A DNA stretch of 34,633 nucleotides from Cyclobacteriaceae bacterium (GTDB lineage: Bacteria > Bacteroidota > Bacteroidia > Cytophagales > Cyclobacteriaceae): NCBI GenBank assembly GCA_021604845.1, contig BQJT01000019.1:1-34633 (forward strand), given 5' to 3'. Positions 8,716-15,983 of this stretch are shown here, piece after piece. The position numbers and the translations under genes were made by a program. The notes under the pieces were generated by a model, which was not told the origin of the DNA, made no database searches, and saw nothing but the letters and a program-made list of their open reading frames with translations. The first letter of the stretch is position 1; each line of letters starts with the position of its first letter.

Positions 8716-8723
8716 CAAATGTA
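8716..8723 (-). promoter_or_regulatory. Candidate -7 element before ccmB
   Basis: The minus strand reads TACATTTG here, matching the Bacteroidota -7 consensus TAnnTTTG. No good -33 element lies 19-21 bases upstream, and the predicted leader before the ccmB ATG would be only about 9 bases. It may be a weak or chance site. Confidence 0.3.
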
Positions 8724-8796
8724 TATCCAAGGTACCAATAATCCTTGCAGAAACGGGATAATCGGCACAAATGACGAAAGTAATTATAACTAAAGT

Positions 8797-9567
8797 CTAA
8801 AATCCCAGGCACAGGAAGCTGCTATTGAGTAAACTGGACTTATTGTAGATGAACGGTTCCGGGCCCGTGCCCACCAATACCTTCCCATTGGCAGCTTCGA
8901 CCACCGCCTGACCGGCAGCAGTGTCCCATTCCATAGTTGGCCCATGCCGGTAGTAGATATCCGCCTTACCTTCGGCTACCATGCAAAATTTTAGAGAACT
9001 CCCCCTGGAAATACTTTCCACTACCTGGTACTCATTTAATACTACTTCTTCCTCCGGGGATGGATGTGATTTACTGCGAACTGCAATCCGCTGGTGCTGT
9101 TTGTTGTTGACGCTAATAGGCCGTGGATCGTTTTCAGCTTCACTGACAAAGGCGCCCCCACCTACCTGGCCGTAATAGGTTAAATCCTTAACCGGTACGT
9201 AAACTACACCAAGCACAGGAGATCCATTCTCTATCAGGGCAATATTAACAGTGAACTCCCCGTTGCGCTTAATAAACTCTTTGGTTCCGTCCAGAGGATC
9301 AACCAGCCAGAATTCTTGATAGTCCTTTCTTTGTTCATAGGGTACATCAGCCCCTTCTTCGGAAATGATCGGTATTTCAGGGTATGCTTTTTCCAATTCT
9401 GCTGCAATCACCTGGTGGGCCGCTTTGTCTGCTAGTGTCAGTGGTGAGTTATCAGTCTTAAAGTCAACGACCTTTGAAAAATCAGCGTGATGGTAAATAT
9501 TTAAGATGGCTTTGCCTGCTAATTTGGCAATAGATACTATTTTTGCCACTTGAATTTCGTTTCTCAT
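8797..9567 (-). CDS. cysQ: 3'(2'),5'-bisphosphate nucleotidase CysQ
   Basis: CysQ hydrolyses PAP (adenosine 3',5'-bisphosphate), the by-product of PAPS use, to AMP. The 256-residue protein belongs to the inositol monophosphatase superfamily and shows its metal-binding signatures: ISEEGADVP (residues 68-76), VDPLDGTKEF (89-98) and the C-terminal MEWDTAAGQA. A TTG at 9597 could extend it by 10 residues, but a -7 promoter element overlaps that codon, so the ATG at 9567 is preferred. It is transcribed away from cysC-cysD-cysN, which make PAPS, so one divergent region serves opposite ends of the pathway. Confidence 0.94.
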   Translation of the reverse strand: MRNEIQVAKIVSIAKLAGKAILNIYHHADFSKVVDFKTDNSPLTLADKAAHQVIAAELEKAYPEIPIISEEGADVPYEQRKDYQEFWLVDPLDGTKEFIKRNGEFTVNIALIENGSPVLGVVYVPVKDLTYYGQVGGGAFVSEAENDPRPISVNNKQHQRIAVRSKSHPSPEEEVVLNEYQVVESISRGSSLKFCMVAEGKADIYYRHGPTMEWDTAAGQAVVEAANGKVLVGTGPEPFIYNKSSLLNSSFLCLGF

Positions 9568-9594
9568 AGAATCAATTTCAGATTTACAACGACC

Positions 9595-9625
9595 CAAAGG
9601 TACTAATTATTTGAATAGTTTAAAA
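9595..9625 (-). promoter_or_regulatory. Promoter of cysQ
   Basis: On the minus strand TTTT, a 19-base spacer and TACCTTTG (9602-9595) match the Bacteroidota -33 TTTG / -7 TAnnTTTG pattern with one mismatch in the -33 box. Transcription would start near 9588, leaving a leader of about 20 bases before the ATG at 9567. Confidence 0.55.
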
Positions 9626-9642
9626 TTTTCAAATAATAATAC

Positions 9643-9650
9643 TATTTTTG
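9643..9650 (+). promoter_or_regulatory. Candidate -7 element before cysC
   Basis: The sequence TATTTTTG fits TAnnTTTG. A TTTA about 20 bases upstream is a poor -33 box. The site is 42 bases before the cysC start and partly shares the AT-rich spacer with the cysQ promoter. Confidence 0.4.
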
Positions 9651-9691
9651 TTGCTTGATAATTTTTAAAACATAAATAATCCAGAACTAAA

Positions 9692-10288
9692 GTGGAGCAT
9701 ATATATCCTATCTTTGACACCATTCTTAACCAGGAGCAGAAAGAGAAGTTAAACCGGCAAAAATCCCTGGTCATTTGGATGGTAGGTCTTTCCGGGTCAG
9801 GAAAGAGCACTATTGCCCGTTCGCTGGAAAACAATTTATATGAGATGGGATATCTCACGAAGTTATTGGACGGAGATAACCTTAGGTCAGGTATAAACAA
9901 TAACCTGGGATTTTCAGAAGAAGATCGAACGGAAAATATTAGAAGAGCGGCTGAAGTATCCAAGCTCTTTGCCAAGTGTGGTGTAGTTACCATTTGTTCG
10001 TTGATCAGCCCAACGGCGGCTATTCGTTCAATCGCCAAGGAAATTATTGGGGAGGATTTGTTTTATGAGGTATTTATAAACTGCCCTCTGGAAGTATGCG
10101 AACAACGAGATGTAAAGGGACTCTACGCGAAAGCCAGAAAAGGTGAAATAAAGAAATTTACGGGAATTGATTCCCCATTTGAAAACCCCGCCAATCCCTC
10201 TTTGGAGATCCGTACCGACCTCCACAGTATTGAAGCGTGCCAGGCACAACTTTTAAACAACATTCTACCACGAATAAAATTTCAATAG
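9692..10288 (+). CDS. cysC: Adenylyl-sulfate kinase CysC
   Basis: CysC phosphorylates APS with ATP to form PAPS, the active sulfate donor. The protein has 198 residues, the usual size. A P-loop GLSGSGKST is at residues 32-40, followed by the APS-binding DGDNLRSGINNNLGFSEEDR and the NIRRAAEVSK segment; the C-terminal half has VKGLYAKARKGEIKKFTGID. The start is a GTG; no ATG precedes the P-loop at a sensible distance. It is the first gene of cysC-cysD-cysN, 10 bases before cysD. Confidence 0.95.
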   Translation: MEHIYPIFDTILNQEQKEKLNRQKSLVIWMVGLSGSGKSTIARSLENNLYEMGYLTKLLDGDNLRSGINNNLGFSEEDRTENIRRAAEVSKLFAKCGVVTICSLISPTAAIRSIAKEIIGEDLFYEVFINCPLEVCEQRDVKGLYAKARKGEIKKFTGIDSPFENPANPSLEIRTDLHSIEACQAQLLNNILPRIKFQ

Positions 10289-10298
10289 ATATAATCGA

Positions 10299-11204
10299 AT
10301 GCATTCTTATAATCTAACCCATTTAAAGCAGCTGGAGTCTGAAGCGATATTCATAATGAGAGAAATTGCTTCACAATTTGAACGTCCGGTATTATTATTT
10401 TCAGGTGGTAAAGATTCCATCATTATGGTAAGATTGGCACAAAAGGCTTTCTGGCCTGCTAAGATTCCTTTTCCCCTGATGCACATAGATACCGAACACA
10501 ATTTCCCTGAAACCATTGCTTTTAGAGATAAGATGGTCGATGAAGTAGGTGCCAGGCTAATTGTTAGAAGTGTCCAGGACTCCATTAACCAGGGGAGGGT
10601 AGCTGAGGAGCGGGGCGCCAATGCCAGCCGTAACAATTTACAAACCACTACCTTGCTGGATGCATTGGAGGAGCACCAGTTCGATGCGGCCTTTGGCGGT
10701 GCCCGGCGGGATGAAGAAAAAGCCAGGGCTAAAGAACGGTTCCTTTCTCACCGGGATGAGTTTGGTCAGTGGGATCCAAAGAATCAGAGACCTGAGCTTT
10801 GGAACCTGCTGAATGGAAAGAAACTGCCAGGTGAACATTTCAGGGTATTCCCCATTAGTAACTGGACGGAAATGGATGTCTGGCAATATATCGCCCTGGA
10901 AAACCTGGAAATTCCCAGTATCTACTTTAGCCATAGCCGGAAGGTCCTGGATCGAAACGGTATTTTGCTTGCCAAGTGCGACTTCGTAAGTCCATTGGAG
11001 AATGAGAGCTACACAGATCGGGTGGTGAGGTTCAGGACTGTAGGTGATATGACCTGTACCGGCGCTGTTGAATCTAATGCAGGTACCCTGGAGGCCATCA
11101 TTCAGGAAGTTGCTTCAGCACTGGTAACTGAGAGAGGGGCCAGGGCTGATGACAAAAGATCAGAAGCCGCCATGGAGGATCGTAAGAAAGAGGGGTATTT
11201 TTAA
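10299..11204 (+). CDS. cysD: Sulfate adenylyltransferase subunit 2 CysD
   Basis: CysD is the catalytic subunit of ATP sulfurylase, which makes APS from sulfate and ATP; it works with the GTPase CysN. The 301-residue protein carries the PP-loop FSGGKDSIIMVRLA (from residue 34), the FGGARRDEEKARAKER region and a C-terminal EDRKKEGYF, all typical of CysD rather than of PAPS reductase (CysH). The ATG is 10 bases after the cysC stop. A 119-base gap separates it from cysN. Confidence 0.96.
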   Translation: MHSYNLTHLKQLESEAIFIMREIASQFERPVLLFSGGKDSIIMVRLAQKAFWPAKIPFPLMHIDTEHNFPETIAFRDKMVDEVGARLIVRSVQDSINQGRVAEERGANASRNNLQTTTLLDALEEHQFDAAFGGARRDEEKARAKERFLSHRDEFGQWDPKNQRPELWNLLNGKKLPGEHFRVFPISNWTEMDVWQYIALENLEIPSIYFSHSRKVLDRNGILLAKCDFVSPLENESYTDRVVRFRTVGDMTCTGAVESNAGTLEAIIQEVASALVTERGARADDKRSEAAMEDRKKEGYF

Positions 11205-11323
11205 AGCAATTGAGTAATTGAACCTGCCTGTGTGGGCCGGATTAGAACATAAATTGATTGACCTTTGAAGCACCAGTTTAGGCAGTCAAGATCAAAAAAC
11301 AAGAAATAATAGACTTTAAGAAA

Positions 11324-12607
11324 ATGTCTGATAATCACATAAGTTCCGAAAAGTATCTTAACATGGACCTGATGCGGTTCACCACCGCAGGAAGTGTTGA
11401 TGATGGAAAGAGCACCCTGATAGGAAGATTGCTGTATGATTCGAAAGCCATATTCCAGGATCAGATGGAGGCCATTGAGAAAACCAGCGAAAAAATGGGT
11501 GACGGATATGTAAACCTGGCCTTGTTGACCGATGGTTTGCGAGCGGAACGAGAACAGGGTATTACCATTGACGTGGCCTACCGGTATTTTGCCACACCCA
11601 AACGCAAATTTATAATTGCAGATACCCCAGGCCATATCCAATATACCAGAAACATGGTAACCGGTGCATCAACTGCCAACCTGGCTATCGTTTTGGTTGA
11701 TGCCAGACATGGGGTGGTAGAGCAGACCAATCGACACGCATTCATTGCGTCATTACTGCAGATCAAACACCTGGTACTGTGTGTAAATAAAATGGATCTG
11801 GTGGATTACACCCAGGAGGCGTTTAACAAAATTGTTGATGATTTTGAAACTTTCAGCCACAAACTGGACATTCCGGATATACATTATATTCCAATAAGTG
11901 CACTTAAGGGAGACAACGTAGTTACAAAATCTGAAAAGATGCCCTGGTATGATGGTTCTACCTTGTTGTATGTACTGGAGAATGTTCATATCGCCAGTGA
12001 CATGAATTATGTGGATTGCCGTTTCCCTGTGCAAAGGGTAATCAGACCTCAATCAGACGAGCATCATGATTTCAGGGGTTACGCCGGTAGGATCGAAGGA
12101 GGAGTGTTCAAGCCCGGAGATGAAATAATGGCATTACCATCAGGTTTTACCACCACCATTGAATCTATCAGAACCATGGATCAGGAGTTGGCTGAGGCTT
12201 TTCCTCCTATGTCGGTGGTTATGACTCTCAATGACGAAATTGACATTAGCAGAGGGGATATGATTGTAAGGACCAACAACCAGCCACACGTGAACCAGGA
12301 TATTGATCTGATGGTATGCTGGCTGAATGACAAACCATTAAACCTGCGGGGTAAATATACCTTAAAGCATACCACCCAGGACCTGCGTTGTATCGTTAAG
12401 GATATTCGATATAAAGTTAATATCAATACCTTGCACAGGATTGAAGATGACTTGCAACTTGGCTTGAATGATATTGGAAGGATATCAATCAGAACCACCA
12501 AACCATTGTTTTACGACAATTATAGAAGAAACCGCACTACCGGAAGTGTCATTCTGGTAGATGAATTTACTAACGAAACCGTTGGCGCAGGAATGATACT
12601 TACCTAA
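11324..12607 (+). CDS. cysN: Sulfate adenylyltransferase subunit 1 CysN (GTPase)
   Basis: CysN couples GTP hydrolysis to APS formation by CysD. The 427-residue protein is an EF-Tu-like translational-type GTPase with G1 GSVDDGKST (23-31), REQGITIDVAYRYF, G3 DTPGHIQYTRNM and G4 NKMDLVDY, followed by two beta-barrel domains. There is no fused CysC kinase domain; the kinase is the separate upstream gene. The gap to cysD shows no clear promoter, so it is probably the third gene of one operon. pheS starts 9 bases after its stop. Confidence 0.95.
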   Translation: MSDNHISSEKYLNMDLMRFTTAGSVDDGKSTLIGRLLYDSKAIFQDQMEAIEKTSEKMGDGYVNLALLTDGLRAEREQGITIDVAYRYFATPKRKFIIADTPGHIQYTRNMVTGASTANLAIVLVDARHGVVEQTNRHAFIASLLQIKHLVLCVNKMDLVDYTQEAFNKIVDDFETFSHKLDIPDIHYIPISALKGDNVVTKSEKMPWYDGSTLLYVLENVHIASDMNYVDCRFPVQRVIRPQSDEHHDFRGYAGRIEGGVFKPGDEIMALPSGFTTTIESIRTMDQELAEAFPPMSVVMTLNDEIDISRGDMIVRTNNQPHVNQDIDLMVCWLNDKPLNLRGKYTLKHTTQDLRCIVKDIRYKVNINTLHRIEDDLQLGLNDIGRISIRTTKPLFYDNYRRNRTTGSVILVDEFTNETVGAGMILT

Positions 12608-12616
12608 ATTTACAGG

Positions 12617-13645
12617 ATGCTGGATCAGGTAAAAGCACTACACCAGGAATTAGAAAAAGCCCAGGTATCCAACCAAGATGAGCTGGAATCATTCCGGTTA
12701 CGGTTTATTAGCCGAAAAGGAGTAATCACGGAATTATTTCAGGGACTTAAGCAGGCTGCCCCAGAAGATCGAAAAGAATTGGGCAGGGTACTCAATGAAT
12801 TGAAGGATCAGGCACAGCAAAAATTTAAAAACCTTATCCATTCACTTGAAGTGCAAGCTGCATCAACCAGTTCAAGTGATCTGGACCTTACTTTACCCCC
12901 TGGTGGTGTTAATTTGGGCGCTGTACACCCCCTGAGCGCCATCTGGGAACGGGTCATAGAAATATTCGGCCGAATGGGTTTCAACGTTTCTGATGGCCCT
13001 GAAATTGAGGACGACTGGCATAATTTCACCGCACTGAACTTCCCGCCGAATCATCCGGCCCGTGAAATGCAGGATACTTTCTTTATTGAAAAGGATCCGG
13101 ACATTGCATTGCGAACACATACTTCGAGCGTTCAGATCCGGGTAATGGAGAAGCAACAGCCTCCTATACGTACGCTATCTCCCGGAAGAGTGTTCAGGAA
13201 CGAAGCCATCTCAGCGCGTGCTCATTGCATTTTTCATCAGTATGAGATACTGTACGTAGATGAGAATGTCGGGTTCAAAGATCTGAAACAGACATTATTT
13301 CACTTTGCCAGGGAGATGTTTGGCAAGAATGTGAAGATACGGTTCAGGCCATCCTACTTTCCGTTTACTGAGCCCAGTGCGGAGATCGATATTTCCTGTT
13401 TGATCTGTCAGGGGGAAGGTTGTAACATTTGTAAATATACCGGTTGGGTAGAGGTCGGAGGTTCCGGTATGGTCGATCCGAATGTTCTGGAGAACTGCGG
13501 CATCGATTCAAATAAATACACCGGGTATGCTGCCGGATTGGGTATAGAGCGTACAGCCATGCTAAAATATCAAATCAATGATCTGAGATTGTTTACACAA
13601 AATGATATCAGGTTCCTGGAGCAATTCAGGTCTTTAGGATTTTAA
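12617..13645 (+). CDS. pheS: Phenylalanine-tRNA ligase alpha subunit PheS
   Basis: PheS is the catalytic subunit of the (alpha-beta)2 phenylalanyl-tRNA synthetase. The 342-residue protein has an N-terminal coiled-coil tRNA-binding region (about 1-85), then the class II core: DTFFIEKDPDIALRTHTS, motif 2 GRVFRNEAISARAH and motif 3 GYAAGLGIERTAMLKY. A Cys-rich insertion CLICQGEGCNICKYTGW, shared by many bacterial PheS, may bind a metal. pheT is not in this window. It lies in tandem behind cysN with a 9-base gap, an unusual pairing for a housekeeping synthetase. Confidence 0.97.
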   Translation: MLDQVKALHQELEKAQVSNQDELESFRLRFISRKGVITELFQGLKQAAPEDRKELGRVLNELKDQAQQKFKNLIHSLEVQAASTSSSDLDLTLPPGGVNLGAVHPLSAIWERVIEIFGRMGFNVSDGPEIEDDWHNFTALNFPPNHPAREMQDTFFIEKDPDIALRTHTSSVQIRVMEKQQPPIRTLSPGRVFRNEAISARAHCIFHQYEILYVDENVGFKDLKQTLFHFAREMFGKNVKIRFRPSYFPFTEPSAEIDISCLICQGEGCNICKYTGWVEVGGSGMVDPNVLENCGIDSNKYTGYAAGLGIERTAMLKYQINDLRLFTQNDIRFLEQFRSLGF

Positions 13646-13665
13646 AGTTGCTCCAATCCAGTGAT

Positions 13666-14520
13666 ATGAGTATCACCATCAAAAAAGTAGCGGTTGTAGG
13701 TGCAGGCACCATGGGGCAGGGTATTGCCCAGGTGACCGCCATGGCCGGGTATCAGGTACTGCTATATGATATCAATAGATCAATATTGGATGTAGTACAA
13801 AACCGTATCGCAGCAAATCTTGATAAGGGTATTGAAAAAGGTAAGCTAACAGCAAAGGATAAGCAAACAGCACTGGATAATATTTCGTTTTCTCATCAAG
13901 TGGTTGATTTAACTGCAGATTTGATTGTTGAAGCAGTAATAGAGGACTTTAATATTAAGGTGGACCTATATTCAAAGCTGGAATCCATTAACCAACCTGA
14001 ATCCATCTTTGCCAGTAACACCAGTTCCATTCCTATAACCAGGATGGGGGCCCAACTGAAGCATCCGGGCCGTTTGGCCGGACTGCACTTTTTTAACCCC
14101 GCCCACATTATGAAACTGGTTGAAGTAGTTAGCGGAAAAGAAACAGATTCGAAGGTAGTTGATCAACTTACAGAGTTTGCCAGGAGTTTGGGAAAAACTC
14201 CGGTTCGGGCAGCGGACGCCCCGGGATTTATTGTAAACAGGGTGGCGAGACACTATTATCTGGAAAGCCTGAAATTGCTGGAAGAACAGGTAGCAGATTG
14301 TGAGACTATTGATGCATTGTTGGAAGCCAGCGGTTTTAAGATGGGGCCTTTTCGACTAATGGATTTGATAGGAGTGGATGTAAATTATGCCGTGACCAAA
14401 TCTATGCATAAATCATTTCATTTTGAGCCCAGATTCAGGCCCAGCCGCATCCAGCAGCAAATGGTTGAGGCCGGCAAACTAGGGAGAAAGACGGGAAAGG
14501 GGTTTTATAATTACCAGTGA
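13666..14520 (+). CDS. 3-hydroxyacyl-CoA (3-hydroxybutyryl-CoA) dehydrogenase
   Basis: This 284-residue enzyme oxidises 3-hydroxyacyl-CoA with NAD(+) or does the reverse. It has the N-terminal Rossmann loop VVGAGTMGQGIAQ, the ASNTSSIPIT segment, HFFNPAHIMKLVEVV holding the catalytic His-Glu pair, PGFIVNRVAR at the domain junction, and a C-terminal helical domain ending GRKTGKGFYNY. It is the stand-alone Hbd/PaaH type, without a fused hydratase. The ATG at 13666 is preferred to an in-frame TTG at 13648. It follows pheS by 20 bases. The physiological chain length cannot be told from the sequence. Confidence 0.93.
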   Translation: MSITIKKVAVVGAGTMGQGIAQVTAMAGYQVLLYDINRSILDVVQNRIAANLDKGIEKGKLTAKDKQTALDNISFSHQVVDLTADLIVEAVIEDFNIKVDLYSKLESINQPESIFASNTSSIPITRMGAQLKHPGRLAGLHFFNPAHIMKLVEVVSGKETDSKVVDQLTEFARSLGKTPVRAADAPGFIVNRVARHYYLESLKLLEEQVADCETIDALLEASGFKMGPFRLMDLIGVDVNYAVTKSMHKSFHFEPRFRPSRIQQQMVEAGKLGRKTGKGFYNYQ

Positions 14521-14525
14521 TAGTA

Positions 14526-14987
14526 ATGAGTATTAGTTATGAGGTGGTTGCAGCTTTGAAATTTAGTCCGTCGAAATTAGTTTGGGTTTTGTTTTTTGGG
14601 ATTTGGTGCTTGAGTTCTTGTGAAAGTTCGGATCCACAGGACCAGATTCCTGCTGCTATTGTGAACGAAACCATAAACATCACCAATCAACAGTATCAGA
14701 ATTTACAATTTATTGGAGGGCATGTAAATATTGAAGGAGGAGTTAGAGGAATCATTATCTACCGGGCTTCCTCCAATGAATACCGGGCTTTTGAAAGGAA
14801 TTGTTCATTTGAGCCCCTGAACAGCTGTGCCCGGGTGGAAGTGGATGGAAGTAGTTTATTTTTGACAGATCCCTGTTGTTCAAGCACATTCGATTTTCAG
14901 GGATTCCCAACCGGTGGACCGGCCAGTTTGCCACTACGAAAATATTTAACCCTATTGGACGGTAATTTCCTGACCATTACCAACTAA
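14526..14987 (+). CDS. Small lipoprotein with degenerate Rieske-like fold
   Basis: A 153-residue protein with a signal peptide and lipobox CLSSC (lipid-attached Cys32). The mature part has GGVRGIIIYR, then ERNCSFEPLNSC (Cys93, Cys101) and TDPCCSSTFDFQGFPTGGPA followed by LPLRKY. This lines up with Rieske proteins: a CxH..GC first loop and a CPCHGSxFD..G...GPA..PL..Y second loop. The iron ligands are not kept: the first His is Phe95, the second-loop Cys is Asp115 and its His is Cys118. Cys101 and Cys117 match the usual Rieske disulfide. It is therefore likely a Rieske-fold protein without a standard 2Fe-2S cluster. A GTG at 14517 overlapping the upstream stop is an alternative start. Function unknown. 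Confidence 0.8.
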   Translation: MSISYEVVAALKFSPSKLVWVLFFGIWCLSSCESSDPQDQIPAAIVNETINITNQQYQNLQFIGGHVNIEGGVRGIIIYRASSNEYRAFERNCSFEPLNSCARVEVDGSSLFLTDPCCSSTFDFQGFPTGGPASLPLRKYLTLLDGNFLTITN

Positions 14988-15006
14988 ACATATAGAACAC
15001 TAAACC

Positions 15007-15972
15007 TTACAAAAGTTGATCAATAATATGATCTACGGTAACCTCTTCCGCTTCAGCCTTGAAGTTTCGTACAATCCGATGGCGTAGTATGGGTTTGGCG
15101 GTGGCCTGTACATCTTCGATATCCGGAGAATATTTGCCGTTTAATAATGCGTTACACTTGGCAGCCAGCACCAGGTACTGAGAAGCTCTGGGGCCGGCGC
15201 CCCACTCGAGATAGCTATTGGTTACTTCGGCGGCTTTGTCTGTATTTGGCCGGGTACGATGAGCCAGATTCACCGCATATTCCACTACATTATCCGCAAT
15301 GGGTACTTTCCTTACCAAATCCTGGTAATATTTTATTTCTTCGCTGGTAAGCACCTGTTGAACTACCGGCATTTCATTACCGGTAGTGCTTTTTACAATT
15401 TCTACTTCTGATTCGTAAGTCGGATACTCCAATAAAATATTGAACATGAACCGGTCCAATTGCGCTTCAGGAAGCGGGTAGGTACCTTCCTGCTCAATCG
15501 GGTTTTGAGTGGCCAGCACAAAGAAAGGTTTTTCCAGTTGATAGTCATGGCCGGCAATGGTAATCTTATACTCCTGCATGGATTCCAGAAGTGCTGCCTG
15601 GGTTTTGGGAGGAGTCCTGTTTATTTCATCTGCAAGAATGATATTCGCAAAAATCGGCCCTTTGATGAACTTAAAATTTCTTTCTTTATCCAATGTCTCC
15701 GCACCAAGGATGTCGGAAGGCATCAGGTCCGGTGTAAATTGTATCCGGTTGAATTCCAGATTCAGAGCCGATGCTACCGTCTGGATCAAAAGGGTTTTGG
15801 CCAGTCCGGGAACACCCACCAGCAGGCTATGCCCCTGGCAAAAGATAGATGTCAGCACCAATCTAACCACGTCGTCCTGTCCAATTATTACTTTTGAAAT
15901 TTCCGATGTAAGCCTGGTACAAGCTTCGAAAAGTCCGTTGGCGGCATCTACCTCCGTTTTATAAGGCTCCAT
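15007..15972 (-). CDS. MoxR-family AAA+ ATPase
   Basis: A 321-residue AAA+ ATPase of the MoxR/RavA clade, whose members act as chaperones that mature or activate other proteins. It shows Walker A GVPGLAKT (53-60), Walker B IILADEINRTPPKTQAALLE (111-130), sensor 1 ATQNPIEQEGTYPLPEAQLDRFMFNI region, and the helical lid domain with GAGPRASQYL. MoxR genes are normally followed by DUF58 and von Willebrand-factor-A genes. Here it is the last gene of its strand block and converges on the lipoprotein gene 19 bases away. Its upstream neighbour, 11 bases away, is surA. Confidence 0.93.
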   Translation of the reverse strand: MEPYKTEVDAANGLFEACTRLTSEISKVIIGQDDVVRLVLTSIFCQGHSLLVGVPGLAKTLLIQTVASALNLEFNRIQFTPDLMPSDILGAETLDKERNFKFIKGPIFANIILADEINRTPPKTQAALLESMQEYKITIAGHDYQLEKPFFVLATQNPIEQEGTYPLPEAQLDRFMFNILLEYPTYESEVEIVKSTTGNEMPVVQQVLTSEEIKYYQDLVRKVPIADNVVEYAVNLAHRTRPNTDKAAEVTNSYLEWGAGPRASQYLVLAAKCNALLNGKYSPDIEDVQATAKPILRHRIVRNFKAEAEEVTVDHIIDQLL

Positions 15973-15983
15973 ATAATATTAAG

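Noticed and set aside
8701-8730. Extended ccmB starting at a TTG
   Set aside because: The ATG at 8700 gives the usual CcmB N-terminus; the added residues look unrelated.
9607-10038. 143-codon frame on the minus strand
   Set aside because: It lies antisense to cysC and the cysQ/cysC promoter region; cysC has clear motifs across this stretch, and the minus frame resembles no protein.
11205-11323. Possible separate promoter for cysN
   Set aside because: ACCTTTG occurs but lacks the TA of the -7 consensus, and no -33 box is at the right distance.
15460-15964. Two plus-strand frames of 135-145 codons
   Set aside because: Both are shadows of the moxR gene, whose Walker A and B motifs lie in this stretch on the minus strand.
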